From the NCBI RefSeq assembly GCF_000519305.1, contig NZ_JAFG01000010.1, positions 85,328-149,327 on the forward strand: a stretch of 64,000 nucleotides of DNA, in the 5' to 3' direction. Below are positions 7,604 through 15,572 of the stretch, piece after piece. This stretch comes from Mesorhizobium ciceri WSM4083. Its GTDB lineage: Bacteria; Pseudomonadota; Alphaproteobacteria; Rhizobiales; Rhizobiaceae. Made by a program: the position numbers and the translations under genes. Under the pieces are notes generated by a model. The model was not told the origin of the DNA, searched no databases, and saw nothing but the letters and a program-made list of their open reading frames with translations. Positions within the stretch are counted from its first letter, which is position 1. Each line of letters opens with the position of its first letter.

Positions 7604-8551
7604 ATGACCAGTCCGGGCAGCCCAGCGGAAGCGCGCTCGCTGATCATCGAGCGTCTGGTCGGCGACAGCGGCGAAGCCGCCCAGGTCATCGACGCTGGCC
7701 GGGCCATGGCCGAACGCGCGGTACCGCTGTTGCAGAAAAGCCTGACCAGCGAGCTTGGCGTTCCGGTCGTCGTCGATCTCAAAGCGATCGAGGTCAGCCG
7801 TGTTCCCGAGGCGCGTTCGCGTGCCGGCGACACGTTTGCCATGACCGTGATCGGCTCGTCCGCCTCCTCCGATGCGATGACCCTGGTGATCGATGCTCCG
7901 GCGATCGCTATCATGGTCTGCACGCTGTTCGGCGGCGATCCGGATCTGCCGGTCTCGCCGATCGAACGCGATCTGTCGCAGATCGAAATCGATGTCTCGA
8001 CCATGGTGTTCCAGCAGGTCGCGCAGGCCCTCAACGGTTCGGGAAAGCGCTCGCTCGACCTGCGCCTGCCCGCGCCGCGAGCAATGTCCGGCACCGAGGC
8101 GAAGCGGTATGTGCTGCGCGATGGCGCGGCAATCCGCATCGTGCTTGGCATCTCGACGCCGGCCGACAGTGGCACCGTCACGGTGACGATGCCGCAGCGC
8201 GTCGTGCTGGCCAGCCGCGACGGAGCCGTGCCTGTCAGCGACGACGATCACGGCCCCAGCTGGCGCGCCCGCTTTTCGGAAGAGGTGATGCGCTCCACCG
8301 TGGCGCTCGAGGCCACGATGCCGCTGGCGCGGCTGACGCTCGGCGACCTCGCCGGTTTCGAAATCGGCGACGTCATCGAATTCGAGGAAACGGCCCAAAC
8401 CCAGGCGCGTCTCAGCGCACGGGGCAAGACGCTGTTCGTATGCGAGTTCGGCAAACTGGGACAGAATTACACCGTCCGGATCAGGCATCCTTACGACGCC
8501 GGGCAGGACTTTATCGACGGGCTGATGCCGGCTGCCGCCGGACGCGCCTGA
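7604..8551 (+). CDS. fliM: Flagellar motor switch protein FliM
   Basis: FliM is the middle part of the C-ring switch. The 315-residue protein has the CheC-like middle domain (about residues 35-220) and a C-terminal SpoA domain (about 230-305) that pairs with FliN. The canonical N-terminal CheY-binding motif of enteric FliM (Leu-Ser-Gln-x-Glu-Ile-Asp) is absent from the N-terminus. Divergent FliM N-termini are usual in rhizobia. It lies between motA and fliN. Confidence 0.9.
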   Translation: MTSPGSPAEARSLIIERLVGDSGEAAQVIDAGRAMAERAVPLLQKSLTSELGVPVVVDLKAIEVSRVPEARSRAGDTFAMTVIGSSASSDAMTLVIDAPAIAIMVCTLFGGDPDLPVSPIERDLSQIEIDVSTMVFQQVAQALNGSGKRSLDLRLPAPRAMSGTEAKRYVLRDGAAIRIVLGISTPADSGTVTVTMPQRVVLASRDGAVPVSDDDHGPSWRARFSEEVMRSTVALEATMPLARLTLGDLAGFEIGDVIEFEETAQTQARLSARGKTLFVCEFGKLGQNYTVRIRHPYDAGQDFIDGLMPAAAGRA

Positions 8552-8567
8552 GCATTTGGAGACGATC

Positions 8568-8954
8568 ATGGCCAAAACCAAGGCGGAAGCCGACCTCGAC
8601 CAGCCGGACGAGCAGCTCGACCGTGCCATCGAAGAGTTGCGCGGTGTCCTGCATGAAGAGGAGCAACGCCCCGATGCGGCGTTCAGGGCGGCCTCATCAG
8701 CCAATTCGAGCGTGATCATGAACATTCCCGTTGATGTCCAGATCATCCTCGGCAGCACCGAGATGCCGGTCTCCGATCTGATGGCGCTGCAAAAAGGGTC
8801 GACCGTGGCGCTCAATCGCCGCATCGGGGAACCTGTCGACGTCGTGGTCAACGGCCGCAAGATCGCGCGCGGCGAGATCACCGTGCTGGAAAGCGATCCG
8901 TCGCGTTTCGGCATCAGGCTGACCGAAATCATCGCCGGCACGAAGGGCGCCTAG
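8568..8954 (+). CDS. fliN: Flagellar motor switch protein FliN
   Basis: FliN makes the base of the C ring. The 128 residues have an acidic N-terminal tail (1-45) and a C-terminal SpoA domain (about 50-125; Asn-Ile-Pro-Val-Asp-Val-Gln-Ile-Ile-Leu-Gly). I chose ATG 8568 rather than the in-frame TTG at 8556, because GGAG at 8558-8561 is correctly spaced for the ATG. It sits 16 bp after fliM. Confidence 0.93.
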   Translation: MAKTKAEADLDQPDEQLDRAIEELRGVLHEEEQRPDAAFRAASSANSSVIMNIPVDVQIILGSTEMPVSDLMALQKGSTVALNRRIGEPVDVVVNGRKIARGEITVLESDPSRFGIRLTEIIAGTKGA

Positions 8955-8997
8955 ACATGGTTTGCGGGGCTTGCCGGTGGCAGCGGAGGCGAGTGGC

Positions 8998-10008
8998 ATG
9001 ACGACGCCGGTGACCTTGACCCGCGCGCAGAAGGCGGCCGCCATATTGGTGGCGATGGGCAAGCCGTCGGCCAGCCGCCTGCTGAAATTCTTCAAGCAAG
9101 AAGAACTGAAGGCGCTGATCGAGGGCGCCCGCCTGCTGCGGACGATTCCGCAAAGCGATCTCGAACGTATCGTCGCCGAGTTCGAGGCCGAGTTCACCGA
9201 AGGGGCGGGATTGCTCGATTCCGCCGACAGGATGGACACCATCCTCAACGAATCGCTCTCGCCCGAAGAGATGAGCGCGATCATGGGCGACAAGAAATTC
9301 GAGGTCGCACCGGAAGGTCCGCCGCCGATCTGGCCCGAGCTCGAAAAGCTCGAACCGGCGCGGCTTGGCGCCTTCCTGGCCGGTGAGCATCCGCAGACGG
9401 CGGCCATGGTGTTGTCGAAGCTGGCGCCGCAGGTGGCGGCCAACGTGCTGTTGACACTGACCAAACCGATGCGTGGAGAAATCATCAAGCGCATGGTGAC
9501 GATGGCCAATGTTCCCGACGCTGCCGCCAGGATCGTCGAAAACCGGCTGCGCACCAGCGTGCTGGCGGAAACCTCGACCAAGGACACCTCGGCCGGGCAG
9601 GCGCGTGTCGCCAGCGTTCTCAACGAACTCGACAAGCCGCTGCTTGAGGAGGTCATGCAGGATCTGGAAGCCGCCGGCACGCCCGATCTCGACGGTGTGA
9701 GGGCCCGGCTGTTTGCTTTCGACGACTTGCCGCTGCTCACCCAGAAAGCGCGGGTGCTGCTGTTCGACGGGCTGTCGACGGAGCTGGTCACGCTGGCCCT
9801 GCGCGGCACGTCGGCCGCACTCGCGGAATCGGTGCTGTCGGCCATCGGCGCCCGCTCGCGGCGCATGATCGAAGCCGAACTCGGGCAGGGCTCGGACGGG
9901 GTCCCTCTCGCCGACATCACGGCGGCCCGCAAGACGATCGTTACGACGACGATCCGGCTGTCGCGCGAAGGCGCCTTCGAACTGCCCTCGACCCAAGACG
10001 CCGCCTAA
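8998..10008 (+). CDS. fliG: Flagellar motor switch protein FliG
   Basis: FliG transmits torque from the stator to the rotor. The ATG at 8998 gives 336 residues, the usual length; an in-frame TTG at 8962 would add 12 atypical residues. GGAGG at 8985-8989 supports the ATG. The middle-domain signature Glu-His-Pro-Gln-Thr (about 123-127) and the C-terminal charged helix with Lys-Ala-Arg-Val-Leu-Leu-Phe-Asp are visible. It is followed by flhB after 9 bp. Confidence 0.94.
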   Translation: MTTPVTLTRAQKAAAILVAMGKPSASRLLKFFKQEELKALIEGARLLRTIPQSDLERIVAEFEAEFTEGAGLLDSADRMDTILNESLSPEEMSAIMGDKKFEVAPEGPPPIWPELEKLEPARLGAFLAGEHPQTAAMVLSKLAPQVAANVLLTLTKPMRGEIIKRMVTMANVPDAAARIVENRLRTSVLAETSTKDTSAGQARVASVLNELDKPLLEEVMQDLEAAGTPDLDGVRARLFAFDDLPLLTQKARVLLFDGLSTELVTLALRGTSAALAESVLSAIGARSRRMIEAELGQGSDGVPLADITAARKTIVTTTIRLSREGAFELPSTQDAA

Positions 10009-10017
10009 GACCGCGCC

Positions 10018-11100
10018 ATGGCTGACGCGGTCGACAAGGATTCGAAAACCGAAGAGGCGACGGAAAAGAAGATCCGCGACACCATCGAACAGGGCAAACT
10101 GCCCCATTCGCGGGAGACAGCGCTCCTTGCCTCGTTCGTTGCCATACTGGTGTTCACCGTCTTCTACGCCAAGGATGCGATCATCGATCTCGGCATGTTC
10201 CTGTCGATGTTCCTGGAGAAGCCGGAAGCCTGGCCGATGGACACCGAGACCGACGTCATCGCGCTCTACAAGATCGTCCTCCTCGAGGTTGGCCGCGCCG
10301 TCCTGAGCCTGATGGTGCTGCTGACCGTCGCCGGCATCGGCGCCTCGGTGTTCCAGAACATGCCGCAATTCGTAGGCGAGCGGATCCGGCCGCAACTCTC
10401 GCGCATTTCGATCGCCAAGGGGTGGAACAGGCTGTTCGGCATCCAGGGTTGGGTCGAGTTCCTGAAGTCACTCGGCAAGGTCGGGTTTGCCATCGTCGTG
10501 CTGAGCTTCACGCTATCGGAAGACCACCGAAAGCTGCTCGCCGGGATGATCACCAATCCGGTCGCCTTCGGTCTCGTCATCCGCGGCATCGCCGTCGACA
10601 TCCTGGTGGCGATCGTCTTCGTCATGGGGCTGATCTCGGCAATCGACATCGTCTGGTCGCGCTTCCACTGGAAGCAGGATCTGCGCATGAGCAAGCAGGA
10701 GGTCAAGGACGAGTTCAAACAGTCCGAGGGCGACCCGATCGTCAAGTCGCGGCTGCGCTCGCTGGCGCGCGACCGGGCGCGCAAGCGGATGATGACGGCG
10801 GTGCCGCGCGCGACGCTGATCATCGCCAACCCAACGCACTTCTCGATCGCGCTGAAATATGTGCGAGACGAGGACTCGGCACCCATGGTGCTGGCCAAGG
10901 GCCAGGATCTGGTGGCGCTGAAAATCCGCGAGATCGCGCGGGAACACAACATCCCGGTCTTCGAGGACGTGGCGCTCGCCCGCTCCATGTACAAGCAAGT
11001 TTCGGTCGATAGTGTGATCCCGTCACAATTCTACCAGGCCGTCGCCGAACTGGTGCGGATCGTCTACTCGAAAAAGGCTGAGCGCAGACAGATTTCATGA
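10018..11100 (+). CDS. flhB: Flagellar type III export gate protein FlhB
   Basis: FlhB is the export-gate subunit whose self-cleavage switches substrate class from rod/hook to filament. In its 360 residues four membrane segments lie between about 30 and 215, after a charged N-terminal stretch (Glu-Glu-Ala-Thr-Glu-Lys-Lys). The autocleavage site Asn-Pro-Thr-His is intact at 271-274. The C-terminal cytoplasmic domain ends at 360. Its stop overlaps the start of the next gene by 4 bp. Confidence 0.96.
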   Translation: MADAVDKDSKTEEATEKKIRDTIEQGKLPHSRETALLASFVAILVFTVFYAKDAIIDLGMFLSMFLEKPEAWPMDTETDVIALYKIVLLEVGRAVLSLMVLLTVAGIGASVFQNMPQFVGERIRPQLSRISIAKGWNRLFGIQGWVEFLKSLGKVGFAIVVLSFTLSEDHRKLLAGMITNPVAFGLVIRGIAVDILVAIVFVMGLISAIDIVWSRFHWKQDLRMSKQEVKDEFKQSEGDPIVKSRLRSLARDRARKRMMTAVPRATLIIANPTHFSIALKYVRDEDSAPMVLAKGQDLVALKIREIAREHNIPVFEDVALARSMYKQVSVDSVIPSQFYQAVAELVRIVYSKKAERRQIS

Positions 11101-11534
11101 ACCGGCAACCGCACGCAAAATCTCGCGAGATCATCGTCGCCAGCGCCATCGAGCAGGTGGTGGGGGAACTCAGGCTGATCGATGTCGCCGACTACATCGC
11201 CTTTATCCGGCTGGAGCATTTCGCGTGCCTGTCGGACCTGGTCGATTCAGCGGTCGAGTTATTCTTCATGCCGGGCACTCTGCGGCTCGGCCATGGTGGT
11301 GAGGCGCATGTCGACTGGAGCGGCAGCCCGCGCATCGTGCTCGATCTGGAACTGAGGCCGCCCGGCGTCACCGTCTATTTCCAGCTGACGCTGAGCGAGC
11401 TCGGCGCTTCGGTGGCGGTCAACTACGTGTCGTTCGAGAAGCCGGGCGAAGACCCGGAGCACAATACGGCGCTGCTCGAGGCGGTGATCGAAGAGGCGCG
11501 TATCCGCAAGGTCGAGCCGCTCGCCTATCGCTGA
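11097..11534 (+). CDS. Small conserved-looking protein coupled to flhB, function unknown
   Basis: This 145-residue protein starts inside the flhB stop (ATGA overlap), which implies translational coupling. I do not recognise a domain. It is soluble with alternating strands and helices: an N-terminal helix (about 15-45), a beta-rich centre with Val-Leu-Asp-Leu-Glu-Leu-Arg, and a C-terminal helix. No signal peptide is present. Position suggests a flagellar or motor accessory role, but nothing in the sequence proves it. Confidence 0.7.
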   Translation: MNRQPHAKSREIIVASAIEQVVGELRLIDVADYIAFIRLEHFACLSDLVDSAVELFFMPGTLRLGHGGEAHVDWSGSPRIVLDLELRPPGVTVYFQLTLSELGASVAVNYVSFEKPGEDPEHNTALLEAVIEEARIRKVEPLAYR

Positions 11535-11568
11535 CCGTCGGTCGCTTTCGAAGCGCTGCCGAATTCCC

Positions 11569-12339
11569 CTATTCGATCAAGCCCAGCCGCAGCGCCTTGG
11601 CAACGGCCTGGTTGCGATTGACGGCGTTGAGCTTTTGGGTCGACTGGGTCAGGTACTGGTTGGCGGTGTGCACCGACAGTTTCAGGAGTCGCGCGATCTC
11701 CTCGCTGGTGTTGCCATTGGCGGTCAGCTTCAGGCATTCGAGTTCGCGCTTGGAGATTGCGCGCATGCGGCCGGCATCGCCCGGACGGATGCGGGCGACG
11801 GCGGCGAATAGCGAAAAGCAGCGGGCGTGTATTTCGTAGAGCGCATCCTGCTGCAAGGTCATCTCCGAGCCCAGGAACACGACAAGGCCGCATTGGCCGC
11901 GGTCGGCGTGCACGGGAAAAGCGATGCCGCTGGTTCCGGGCGCCAGCGCCGGCATCCGCTCGGTCCAGGCGAGATTGCCAAGCAGCTCCGCCATGGCGGC
12001 GACGCCGTCATCCGTCCACCAGCGCGGTTCGGTCGAGAGGCGGGTGTGGCGCACGATCTCCTCGCCGTTGGCGCCTGAGATGAACTTGGTGGCCACGGCA
12101 ATGCCGGGATAGTCGGAATCAAAGCATGGCACGAGCCGCGCCCGCTCGGGCGAGGGGCTTACGAAGAAGAGGCCGAAAGCCGAGGCATTCATGTCAACGG
12201 CGATCCAGCGGCAGCGGCGCACGGCATCGGGAATGGTGACGGCGTGATGGGTTTCGGAGCCAAGGGTGAAGGCCCCGAACGGGTTGCGCTGCTCGTTGAA
12301 AAGGGCTTCGGCCGTTTCCTTGATATCGGCGTGTTTCAA
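11569..12339 (-). CDS. visR: LuxR-family motility regulator VisR
   Basis: VisR acts with VisN (as a heterodimer in Sinorhizobium) at the top of the motility hierarchy. The C-terminal 65 residues are a GerE/LuxR helix-turn-helix (Ser-Lys-Arg-Glu-Leu-Glu-Cys-Leu, then Ser-Glu-Glu-Ile-Ala-Arg-Leu-Leu). The preceding 170 residues look like an autoinducer-domain-type fold. The start is probably TTG at 12339-12337, which overlaps the visN stop and gives 256 residues. Reading further upstream in this frame only shadows visN. Confidence 0.8.
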   Translation of the reverse strand: MKHADIKETAEALFNEQRNPFGAFTLGSETHHAVTIPDAVRRCRWIAVDMNASAFGLFFVSPSPERARLVPCFDSDYPGIAVATKFISGANGEEIVRHTRLSTEPRWWTDDGVAAMAELLGNLAWTERMPALAPGTSGIAFPVHADRGQCGLVVFLGSEMTLQQDALYEIHARCFSLFAAVARIRPGDAGRMRAISKRELECLKLTANGNTSEEIARLLKLSVHTANQYLTQSTQKLNAVNRNQAVAKALRLGLIE

Positions 12340-13046
12340 ATGATGCCGCTCCTGATCGCCGTGGCGATGGCCATCGCGCGGTTGCTGGCCGCGAATTTCT
12401 GGATGGCGTGGGTGATGTAGCTGTTGACGGTGTTTGAGGAGACGCCAAGTATGACGGCGACCTCGTCGGTGGTCTTGCCTTCGGAAACCCAGAACAGGCA
12501 TTCGCGCTCGCGATCCGATAGCGGATCCTGCATGGCGGCGGCGGCAATCAGTTGCGGGATGTGCGAGAGCGCGTAGCAGCATTTCAGTTGCGCCCGCATC
12601 AACGCTGGCTGGTCGATGCTGCCGGCGGTCGCCGCAGAGAACAGGGCGAACAGGCGCTGGCGACCGACATTAAGGCGCAGCGAATAGATCTCGGCATGGC
12701 CGAGAACGTCGAGAAGTCGGGCTTCCTCGCCGGTGACCAATCCGCCTGCTTCAGGTGCCCGGGATGCCACCAGCGGCTGTGGGCGGATGCCCGGCGCGAC
12801 AGTGAGCGCGCCTTGCGCAAGCCCGGCGATCAGCCGCTTGCCGATCAGTTCGATGGCATCGAAAATCCAGTTGGAGGAGACGATGCGCGCATCGTTGCGG
12901 TCCTGGTCGTGGACAATGGCGACCAACATGTAGCTGTCGGCGCCGATCTCGGCGGTCAGTTGCATGAAAAAGCTGGTGAGATCGCCGCGCGACGTCAGGC
13001 GCGAGCCCAATGTGTCGGATTGAAGAACTGCGGCGGGACTGCTCAT
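12336..13046 (-). CDS. visN: LuxR-family motility regulator VisN
   Basis: A 236-residue LuxR-type regulator and partner of the downstream visR. The C-terminal helix-turn-helix is clear (Leu-Ser-Asp-Arg-Glu-Arg-Glu-Cys-Leu-Phe-Trp-Val, then Val-Ser-Ser-Asn-Thr-Val-Asn-Ser-Tyr-Ile). The N-terminal domain is of the autoinducer-binding type; no ligand can be inferred. The assignment as visN rests on the paired arrangement with a second LuxR gene at the end of the flagellar block, as known in Sinorhizobium. The paired genes overlap by 4 bp. Confidence 0.8.
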   Translation of the reverse strand: MSSPAAVLQSDTLGSRLTSRGDLTSFFMQLTAEIGADSYMLVAIVHDQDRNDARIVSSNWIFDAIELIGKRLIAGLAQGALTVAPGIRPQPLVASRAPEAGGLVTGEEARLLDVLGHAEIYSLRLNVGRQRLFALFSAATAGSIDQPALMRAQLKCCYALSHIPQLIAAAAMQDPLSDRERECLFWVSEGKTTDEVAVILGVSSNTVNSYITHAIQKFAASNRAMAIATAIRSGII

Positions 13047-13549
13047 TCTTGTTGCTTTTGGCCGGAATCGTTTCTGCTGTCCGGATGCTGGAAGCCAGCC
13101 GCCGAACCCGAATACGCATTACTTTGACGAAGACACACGCGTGGCGCAGGGCTGCGCCGAACCAAATCCCGAATCCATTCAGGGAACGCGAAGCCGTCCG
13201 CGTCTGGTGCCGGAAAAGCTCCGGAACAAGAGACTTTGGGTGGTCGCCGCGCCCCCCGAGGACCGGCTGATTCGGGTCTAATCTACCCGCAGTTGAATCT
13301 GACATCAAACGCGATTTGACAAAATCGAATCCGATGGACTCAGGTGCGACTCAGAGGTCGGTTTTCGCGCCTTGGACAGAAGACCGGGACGCGAAAGCCT
13401 TCGCCGGCCATCTCGGCGGCTGGTCGATTTCGCCAGGCTCGGGAGCATTGAACAGATGGGCGCGCCGGTTGCTGTGCCGAAGGCTGGTGCCTTGGCCCGA
13501 TAGTGGGAGCCGGGCGATGTTGCCGCCCGGTCCCGGTGGTCCTTTGCTT
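13047..13549. other. Intergenic region upstream of visN
   Basis: About 500 bp without a convincing gene. The visN promoter must lie in its left part. A GC-rich hairpin with CCGGGCG/CGCCCGG arms sits at 13511-13531. Two short plus-strand frames (13010-13270 and 13316-13639) have atypical composition, no ribosome-binding site and no recognisable product. Confidence 0.5.
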
Positions 13550-13598
13550 ATGCCTGTCGTTGTCCCAAAATCGCTGGATGCTCGTGGACGACAGGCAT
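13550..13598 (-). terminator. Inverted repeat directly after the deacetylase-like gene
   Basis: Perfect 11-bp arms, ATGCCTGTCGT (13550-13560) and ACGACAGGCAT (13588-13598), flank a 27-base loop. The right arm abuts the stop codon of the minus-strand gene. It could act as a transcription stop or mRNA-end structure, but the long loop and missing T run keep this uncertain. It may instead be a repeated palindrome. Confidence 0.45.
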
Positions 13599-14630
13599 TT
13601 ACCGATCCTCGAACCCGGTCAGCACGCCGACGGCATTGACGCCGATCTCCTCGACGGCATAGCCGCCTTCCATGACGAACAGCGTCGGCAGGCCGAGCCT
13701 GGCGATGCGGCGGCCGATCTTGGGATAATCGGAGGTCTTCAGCTTGAACTGGCTGATCGGGTCCTTCTCGAACGTATCGACACCCAGCGAGACGATGACG
13801 ACATCCGGTGCATAAGCGGTGAGCCTGGCGCAGGCATCTTCGAGCGAGGCGTTCCATGCATCCCAGTCGGTGCCGAAGGGCATCGGATAGTTGATGTTGA
13901 AGCCTTCGCCGGCACCCGCGCCGCGTTCGTCGGCATGGCCGAGGAAGAACGGGTACTCGACCATCGGATCGCCATGCAGATTGAGCACCTGGACGTCGGC
14001 ACGGTCGTAGAAGATCTCCTGCGTGCCGTTGCCGTGGTGGTAGTCGACATCGAGGATCGAGATGCGTTTGGCGCCCTGGTCGCGGAACCATTGCGCGGCG
14101 ACGGCGGCGTTGTTGATGTAGCAATAGCCGCCCATGAAGCCGGCCCCGGCATGGTGGCCGGGCGGACGGCAGAGCGCGAAGGCCGAAGCCTCGCCATCCT
14201 TGACCAGGCCGGCGGCGGTCAGCGCCACGTCGTAGGAAGACTTGATCGCAGCCCAGGTGCCTTCGACGAAGGTGGCGCCGGCATCGAAGGAATAATAGCC
14301 GAGCAGCGCGTCGATGCGTTTTGGCGGCACGTCGCCGCGCAGGCCGCGCGTCGGCCAGGTGAAGGGCATCGCCGTGCCCGTGAGGCCTGCTTCCAGCCAT
14401 TGCGGCCAGACCGTCGGGAGAAAGTCGATATAGTCCGATTTGTGGATCCGCTTGGCGGCGGCGAGGTCATGTTCGTGCGGCGCGATGATGGGACCCAGCT
14501 TCTCGCTTTCGACTCGTGCCTTGATGAATTCGGCCCGCGATGGCTTTTCGAAACCCGGCACGATGGCTGATGTGACCAGTTCCATTTGACCGGCATGGCC
14601 GGCGTGAAGGGGGGAGAAAACAGTCTTCAT
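13599..14630 (-). CDS. Histone deacetylase-family protein, probable acetylpolyamine amidohydrolase
   Basis: These zinc hydrolases remove acetyl groups from N-acetylpolyamines or acyl-lysines. The 343 residues show the class motifs: Arg-Pro-Pro-Gly-His-His-Ala-Gly, then Asp-Val-Asp-Tyr-His-His-Gly-Asn-Gly with zinc ligands Asp196 and His198, and Asp285 in Gly-Val-Asp-Thr. I start at ATG 14630, since GAGGA lies 7 bp upstream; ten more residues could be added upstream without a ribosome-binding site. It follows the TetR gene by 26 bp, so the two are likely co-transcribed. The polyamine substrate is suggested by the nearby potABCD-type importer but not proven. Confidence 0.88.
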   Translation of the reverse strand: MKTVFSPLHAGHAGQMELVTSAIVPGFEKPSRAEFIKARVESEKLGPIIAPHEHDLAAAKRIHKSDYIDFLPTVWPQWLEAGLTGTAMPFTWPTRGLRGDVPPKRIDALLGYYSFDAGATFVEGTWAAIKSSYDVALTAAGLVKDGEASAFALCRPPGHHAGAGFMGGYCYINNAAVAAQWFRDQGAKRISILDVDYHHGNGTQEIFYDRADVQVLNLHGDPMVEYPFFLGHADERGAGAGEGFNINYPMPFGTDWDAWNASLEDACARLTAYAPDVVIVSLGVDTFEKDPISQFKLKTSDYPKIGRRIARLGLPTLFVMEGGYAVEEIGVNAVGVLTGFEDR

Positions 14631-14656
14631 AAATTCCTCTCGAAGTGTGAAATCAG

Positions 14657-15313
14657 TCAAGATTCAAGATTGAGATAAGGGCTCACCAGAGCGAGCCACA
14701 TTCTTTCCACATCGTCCTCGATGAGGTCGTATGTCTTGCGGTCTCTTTTCAGCCCGACAAGCCGGCAGGCGTGCCCGACGTCCATCATCAGCTCGCCGAG
14801 CCGGCTGGCGATCTTGTCTTCAAGCGCCGGGTTCACATGCTGCAGCCATGCGGCGTAGAGCGCGATGATCTGCTCGTCATATTCGTTCTGGATCGGCCTG
14901 AGGTCGGCGTTGCCTGAAATGGCCTCGATCACCGGCATCAGGCTGGCGTTTTCGAGGTAGAGTCTGGACGTGTCGATGAAGAGCTTGCGCACTTCGCGCC
15001 GAAACTCTTCACGGTTGGTGGGCGGGGCGACCTTGATACGCTTGGCGATCACCTCGGGAAAGGATGACAGCCAGCGCCGGGCGAGGTCCAGAAGAATGGC
15101 TTCCTTGTTGGGGAAGTATTGGTAGATCGAACCAACCGACAAGCCTGCGCGCTGCGCAATGGCGAGCGTCGTCGGCGTCTTGGTTCCTTGCTCGCGCGTC
15201 AAGACCAGCGCTGCGTCGAGAATCCGGTCGACCACCTTGCTGGAGCGTTGTTGCCGCGGCTGTTTGCGCGGTTCGAGCGCTATCCTGGTTTTGCGGTCGA
15301 GACTGCGCTTCAC
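14657..15313 (-). CDS. TetR-family transcriptional regulator
   Basis: The N-terminal TetR domain is clear: a helix-turn-helix with Thr-Leu-Ala-Ile-Ala-Gln-Arg-Ala-Gly-Leu-Ser-Val-Gly-Ser-Ile-Tyr-Gln-Tyr-Phe at about residues 40-58. It is followed by a ligand-binding helical domain. I prefer the GTG at 15313 (218 residues) because GAGGA lies 9 bp upstream. An ATG at 15349 adds 12 residues but has no ribosome-binding site. The gene is divergent from the amidohydrolase gene and upstream of the deacetylase-like gene, and probably controls one or both. The ligand is unknown. Confidence 0.88.
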   Translation of the reverse strand: MKRSLDRKTRIALEPRKQPRQQRSSKVVDRILDAALVLTREQGTKTPTTLAIAQRAGLSVGSIYQYFPNKEAILLDLARRWLSSFPEVIAKRIKVAPPTNREEFRREVRKLFIDTSRLYLENASLMPVIEAISGNADLRPIQNEYDEQIIALYAAWLQHVNPALEDKIASRLGELMMDVGHACRLVGLKRDRKTYDLIEDDVERMWLALVSPYLNLES

Positions 15314-15379
15314 GGCTTGATGTCCTCGTTCCCCGCCCGGTCTCAACATGGTGGGAGCTTGCTGTCCGCAATACATTCC

Positions 15380-15409
15380 AGATTCGGTATGTTGACAAAC
15401 GCGAATAAT
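15380..15409. promoter_or_regulatory. Candidate operator dyad for the TetR regulator
   Basis: An imperfect 30-bp palindrome of the form GATT-N6-GTT-N4-AAC-N6-AATC lies in the divergent gap between the TetR gene and the amidohydrolase gene. A plus-strand TTGACA -35-like hexamer (15391-15396) sits inside it. TetR regulators usually bind such dyads in their own divergent promoter. This is inference from position and symmetry. Confidence 0.5.
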
Positions 15410-15572
15410 CAGTCGCATTCTTTATCCACGCTGCCTCTTGGGATGACAAGGGGAATTTCCAGGACAGCGCGCTGGCATTCTTTTTCGTCCCATGGCGCCG
15501 CTCCGGTGGAGTGGCAGGTCGTTGGACAAGAGGTTGTCGGTCTCAGTCAGTCGTCAAAAGCGCGGAGTCGCG

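Noticed and set aside
12340..12582. N-terminal extension of visR to 337 codons
   Set aside because: The extra residues overlap visN out of frame and look like shadow sequence.
13316..13639. 107-codon plus-strand frame in the gap upstream of visN
   Set aside because: No ribosome-binding site or family signal, and it runs into the end of the convergent deacetylase-like gene.
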